From positions 1 to 16,256 of the forward strand of contig JANOWN010000031.1 of the NCBI GenBank assembly GCA_031417915.1: a stretch of DNA of 16,256 nt, read 5' to 3'. This stretch comes from Methylotenera_A sp031417915 (GTDB lineage: Bacteria > Pseudomonadota > Gammaproteobacteria > Burkholderiales > Methylophilaceae). The notes beneath the pieces were generated by a model. It saw only the letters and a program-made list of their open reading frames with translations, ran no database searches and was not told the DNA's origin. A program made the translations under genes and the position numbers. This document shows, in pieces, positions 13,202-16,256 of this stretch; positions within the stretch are counted from its first letter, which is position 1; every line of letters begins with the position of its first letter.

Positions 13202-14266
13202 ATGATCATTACCAACAAATCTGCCAGCAATCCTAGTAATATTCAACCTTCCGAAATCACTTCACGCGATGTTTTTGATAATCGACGCGAGTTTATTAAA
13301 GCCGCTGGGTTTGGCTTAGTTGCTGGCTCTGCACTATTATTATCGACAAAAACACGCGCAGCAAACATTGCTGGCGGAACGACAGAGGGAGACGCTAGGC
13401 TACTCGGGCGCGCCAATGCACCTGCAAAAGTTGAAAAAGCAGCAGTTCAAAATCTAGCGCGTCAAAAAATCACTGCCTACAGCAAAACCGCCTACGGCGT
13501 TGGCGAAAAGCTTACCAAATACGAAGATGTGACGACTTACAATAATTATTACGAGTTTGGCACCGATAAATCTGACCCAGCCAAAAACTCCTCACTATTT
13601 AAGCCGCGTCCTTGGACTATTAGCATCGAAGGTGCAGTCAAGAAGTCTAAAACCATCAGCATTGAAGAGTTAATGAAGCTAGCGCCATTAGAGGAGCGCA
13701 TTTACCGCCACCGCTGTGTGGAGGCGTGGTCTATGGTGATTCCTTGGATTGGGTTACCGCTAGCGAGCTTGGTGAAATGGGCTGAGCCAACTGGCAATGC
13801 CAAGTATATTGAGTTTATCTCCGCAAATGACCCGAAAACTATGCCTGGTGTGCGCTCGCCAATATTGGATTGGCCATATATTGAGGGTTTGCGGATGGAT
13901 GAAGCTACAAACCCGCTCACATTATTAGCAGTTGGCTTGTATGGCGAAGTACTACCCAACCAAAATGGCGCACCTGTGCGCTTGATAACACCGTGGAAGT
14001 ATGGTTTTAAAGGCGCAAAAGCCATTGTAAAGATTCGTTTCGTAGAAAAAATGCCGCTTACCACTTGGGCAAAATCTGGCCCAAGTGAGTATGGATTCTA
14101 TGCCAATGTGAACCCAGAAGTGGATCATCCACGTTGGTCACAATCATCTGAGAAGCCAATAGGTGCGGGCTTATTCGGCGGCCGCATCAAAACTAAAATG
14201 TTCAATGGTTATGCAGAACAAGTAGGTCAGATATACGCAGGTATGGATTTATTTAACAATTTCTAA
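13202..14266 (+). CDS. msrP: Periplasmic methionine sulfoxide reductase catalytic subunit MsrP (YedY)
   Basis: MsrP is a molybdopterin enzyme that reduces methionine sulfoxide in oxidised envelope proteins, drawing electrons from the membrane partner MsrQ. The 354-residue precursor has a Tat signal with the twin Arg28-Arg29 in NRREFIKAAGF, a hydrophobic stretch to about 48, and a likely cut after TRA-A (about 51-54), so it should fold with cofactor in the cytoplasm and be exported. The sulfite-oxidase-fold core carries the molybdenum-ligating Cys172 in RHRCVEAWSMVIPW. Further family motifs are GVRSPILDWPY, YGEVLPNQNGAPVRLITPWKYGFKGAK and the C-terminal HPRWSQ. AAAGGCG upstream of ATG 13202 is a reasonable ribosome site. 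The stop is one base before msrQ. Confidence 0.97.
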   Translation: MIITNKSASNPSNIQPSEITSRDVFDNRREFIKAAGFGLVAGSALLLSTKTRAANIAGGTTEGDARLLGRANAPAKVEKAAVQNLARQKITAYSKTAYGVGEKLTKYEDVTTYNNYYEFGTDKSDPAKNSSLFKPRPWTISIEGAVKKSKTISIEELMKLAPLEERIYRHRCVEAWSMVIPWIGLPLASLVKWAEPTGNAKYIEFISANDPKTMPGVRSPILDWPYIEGLRMDEATNPLTLLAVGLYGEVLPNQNGAPVRLITPWKYGFKGAKAIVKIRFVEKMPLTTWAKSGPSEYGFYANVNPEVDHPRWSQSSEKPIGAGLFGGRIKTKMFNGYAEQVGQIYAGMDLFNNF

Positions 14267-14267
14267 T

Positions 14268-14885
14268 ATGAACAAACAACAAATTAATTATATTAAAGCA
14301 GCTGTGTGGGTTTTAGCTTTATTGCCACTAGCGCGCCTTATTTGGTTGGGTTTTCACGAAAATTTAGGCGCAAATCCGATTGAATTTGTAGAGCATTCTA
14401 CTGGCACTTGGGCGCTGGTTTTTCTGCTTTTCACCCTTAGCATGACGCCAATTCGCTTGCTGACAGGGCAGGTGTGGCAAATCCAACTGCGTAGAATATT
14501 AGGTTTGTTTATGTTCTTTTATGCCTGCCAGCACATCATTACCTATGTTTGGCTAGATTATGCCTTCATTTGGGAGGACATCATTAAAGACGTTGCCAAA
14601 CATCCGCGTATATTAGTAGGTTTCGCCGCGTTTATACTCACTATCCCACTTGCCGTTACTTCCAATAGCTATGCGATTAAACGCCTAAAAACCAATTGGA
14701 AAAAACTGCATCAGGCCGTGTATTTAATCGCTATTTTGGCGGTAGTGCACTATTTATTATTGGTTAAAAAAGACGTCACAGAGCCATTGTATTATGCGGC
14801 TGCTTTGATTTTTCTGTTGGGTATTAGACTTTACTTTAAATACCGAGCTAAAGCACCAAAAATACATTCTAGTGTAAGGGTTTAG
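14268..14885 (+). CDS. msrQ: Haem b membrane subunit MsrQ (YedZ)
   Basis: MsrQ is the integral membrane protein that passes electrons from the quinone pool or a flavin reductase to periplasmic MsrP. The 205 residues contain about six hydrophobic segments (roughly 10-29, 47-66, 78-97, 115-133, 148-166, 174-190) of the ferric-reductase-like fold. Haem-ligand candidates are His89 (ACQHIITYVWLDY), His148 (KKLHQAVYL) and His161 (AVVHYLLLVKKD), matching the family pattern. SMTPIRLLTG is also typical. Its ATG lies one base after the msrP stop, so the two are surely co-transcribed and probably translationally coupled. Confidence 0.95.
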   Translation: MNKQQINYIKAAVWVLALLPLARLIWLGFHENLGANPIEFVEHSTGTWALVFLLFTLSMTPIRLLTGQVWQIQLRRILGLFMFFYACQHIITYVWLDYAFIWEDIIKDVAKHPRILVGFAAFILTIPLAVTSNSYAIKRLKTNWKKLHQAVYLIAILAVVHYLLLVKKDVTEPLYYAAALIFLLGIRLYFKYRAKAPKIHSSVRV

Positions 14886-14932
14886 CATCAGAAACGACTA
14901 ATGTTTACAATAATTAATTAGAAGGTAAGCAA

Positions 14933-15445
14933 ATGTCGCCATTCACTCAAGTTTTTTCACTATATGATGTTGTTCGCGCTAAATTAAACGCCGTTGGTAC
15001 TTGGTTGCCACAACTAGCATTAAGGCTAATATTAGCTTGGGAGTTCGGCGAAGCAGGTTTTGAAAAACTGCATGGCACCAATTGGTTTGCCGACTTAACG
15101 TTTCCATTCCCGTTTAATTTATTACCGCCCGATGTCAGTTGGAACCTCTCGATGTTCTTTGAAATCGTTGGCGCATTTGCCTTGGTGCTTGGCTTAGCAA
15201 CGCGTTTCTTTAGTATCTCGTTGATTATATTAACCATTGTCGCCATCGCCAGCGTGCACTGGCCAGATCATTACACTACCTTTGGCAACTTGCTTAAAGG
15301 TTATCGTATTATCGACGAATACAATGATGGCTTTGGCAATTACAAATTGCCTCTGATGTATATTGTGATGTTTCTGCCGTTATTATTTGGTGGTGCAGGC
15401 AAAGCCAGTGTGGATTATTGGCTTATTAAAAAATGTAAACTTTAA
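14933..15445 (+). CDS. DoxX family membrane protein
   Basis: A 170-residue protein with four hydrophobic helices (about 25-42, 72-90, 92-108, 138-156) and the DoxX pattern: RLILAWEFGEAGFEKLHG in helix 1, FPFPFNLLPPDVSW in the loop, then EIVGAFALVLGLATRF. The length and the VHWPDHY motif recall the HvfX-like DoxX subgroup linked to copper-binding RiPP clusters, but no precursor or DUF692/DUF2063 partner is in the window, so I keep the general name. AGAAGG seven bases before ATG 14933 is a good ribosome site. It follows msrQ by 47 bases, so it may share the msrPQ transcript; a redox role would fit, but this is inference. Its stop is one base from the stop of the convergent DUF11-type gene. Confidence 0.85.
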   Translation: MSPFTQVFSLYDVVRAKLNAVGTWLPQLALRLILAWEFGEAGFEKLHGTNWFADLTFPFPFNLLPPDVSWNLSMFFEIVGAFALVLGLATRFFSISLIILTIVAIASVHWPDHYTTFGNLLKGYRIIDEYNDGFGNYKLPLMYIVMFLPLLFGGAGKASVDYWLIKKCKL

Positions 15446-15446
15446 A

Positions 15447-16256
15447 TTACTTTATTCGTGCTTTAAAGCTGATATTAAAGTTTGGATAGGGCGATGCAAC
15501 GGGAGCTGTGTCGCCACTCATCACCCCAGTTGGGCGCAGGCGGATGTTGGTGACTAAAGGGTCGTAATCACTAGCAGCAGAAGGCGTGTATATCCATGTT
15601 GCACCGCCATTGTTAGAAAATTCAATACAATCAGTCGCACTTGCCAACGAAACAAAAGTACAGGCTAAGCCGCTAGCAGGTGAGCCATCGGTAAATGTGA
15701 ACGGTGCTGTTGCACTTAAGCCGCCAGTAAACATCTCGGTATTGGTGGGGATTGGATCAGTAATAGAAACTGTATTCGTATCCACAACGCCTTGGCTGGC
15801 ATTATTAACATTAATGGTGTAACTAACAACTGCACCAGGTATGTTTTTAGGGTTAGTCACGTTATTGACAGGGTCTGATACAGTTGCCACCGATTTTAAA
15901 TTGATGAGTGAAGGCGCAATACGCGTCCATAATATAGTCGTATTATTAGGTATTGAGTTTGCTGTATCACTTGAAACTTGCACCAAATCAGCTGCACTGA
16001 TTTGATACCCAACAGTAGCGGTGGAGCCTTGACTAAAGGTTGTTTGATAGTTGTACCGTATTGTACCGTTTTGATTCAAAATCACTTGAAATGTGGCAGT
16101 GCCACCACCTGAGAAAGGCGGTACTGCCAAATATGAAATAATGAATTGCGTTCCTATAGTCTGGTATTTGACTCGCCCAGCCACCCCACCAGGATTTAAG
16201 TCATCCCAATAAGGCATTAATACATTCGAAATGGCATAGTTTGCTTGTGCGGTAGC
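15447..16256 (-). CDS. DUF11-type secreted or surface protein (5' end missing)
   Basis: The frame is open from the right window edge through 13 codons before the first internal ATG (16215-16217), so the gene is cut by the window and that ATG is not the true start. The 269 visible residues open with a nidogen-like segment (NVLMPYWDDLNPGG, then GTQFIISYLAVP, ATFQVILNQNGTIRYNYQ), typical of extracellular proteins. From about 115 residues in, SLINLKSVATVSDPVN and GAVVSYTINVNNAS mark a DUF11-like beta-sandwich, ending in NFNISFKARIK. No C-terminal anchor, LPXTG or PEP-CTERM signal is seen, so the protein is probably secreted or held by its missing N-terminal part. Function is unknown; adhesion or a surface layer is a guess. 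Confidence 0.8.
   Translation of the reverse strand, partial: ATAQANYAISNVLMPYWDDLNPGGVAGRVKYQTIGTQFIISYLAVPPFSGGGTATFQVILNQNGTIRYNYQTTFSQGSTATVGYQISAADLVQVSSDTANSIPNNTTILWTRIAPSLINLKSVATVSDPVNNVTNPKNIPGAVVSYTINVNNASQGVVDTNTVSITDPIPTNTEMFTGGLSATAPFTFTDGSPASGLACTFVSLASATDCIEFSNNGGATWIYTPSAASDYDPLVTNIRLRPTGVMSGDTAPVASPYPNFNISFKARIK

Overview
The window looks like chromosomal DNA of a moderately AT-rich Gram-negative betaproteobacterium. The block smc-zipA-ligA, the OmpA-type lipoprotein, a queF near tRNA genes and the msrP-msrQ pair fit this, and gene content and composition suggest a Methylophilaceae relative such as Methylotenera. That lineage is an inference from remembered family context, not from a search. 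Nearly all genes are housekeeping or conserved small families. I see no phage, plasmid, CRISPR array, intact insertion sequence or defence island.

Layout. Bases 1-178 hold the end of a cold-shock protein gene, which shares a bidirectional terminator with an OmpA/glycine-zipper lipoprotein on the minus strand (271-972). A plus-strand pair follows: a DUF3820 protein and an ArsC-like low-molecular-weight phosphatase-fold reductase, overlapping by 4 bases. Against it run three short minus-strand genes (DUF5710, a GIY-YIG-like protein, a VF530-type protein) and an unrecognised two-TM membrane protein (2890-3834). Bases 3835-4137 carry no gene but contain a chain of small GC-rich hairpins, the last being the terminator of a tRNA-Ala(GGC)-tRNA-Glu(UUC) operon. 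That operon has a near-consensus sigma70 promoter at about 4447-4475. queF (4519-4968, minus) diverges from smc.

The core is the plus-strand series smc (chromosome organisation), zipA (tethering FtsZ to the membrane) and ligA (NAD-dependent DNA ligase), linking chromosome maintenance and division. It is followed by a secreted TPR protein, then msrP-msrQ (repair of periplasmic methionine sulfoxide) and a DoxX-family membrane protein. At the right edge is the C-terminal part of a secreted DUF11-type protein on the minus strand, whose 5' end lies outside the window.

No wholly new system stands out. The points most worth checking are an apparent 18-codon insertion inside the ligA adenylation domain, a tandem duplication of the start region of the DUF3820 gene with an in-frame stop, the hairpin cluster beside the tRNA operon, a hairpin that contains the stop codon of the unknown membrane protein, an exact 18-bp tandem repeat between smc and zipA, and the three-gene cassette of small putative nucleic-acid proteins.
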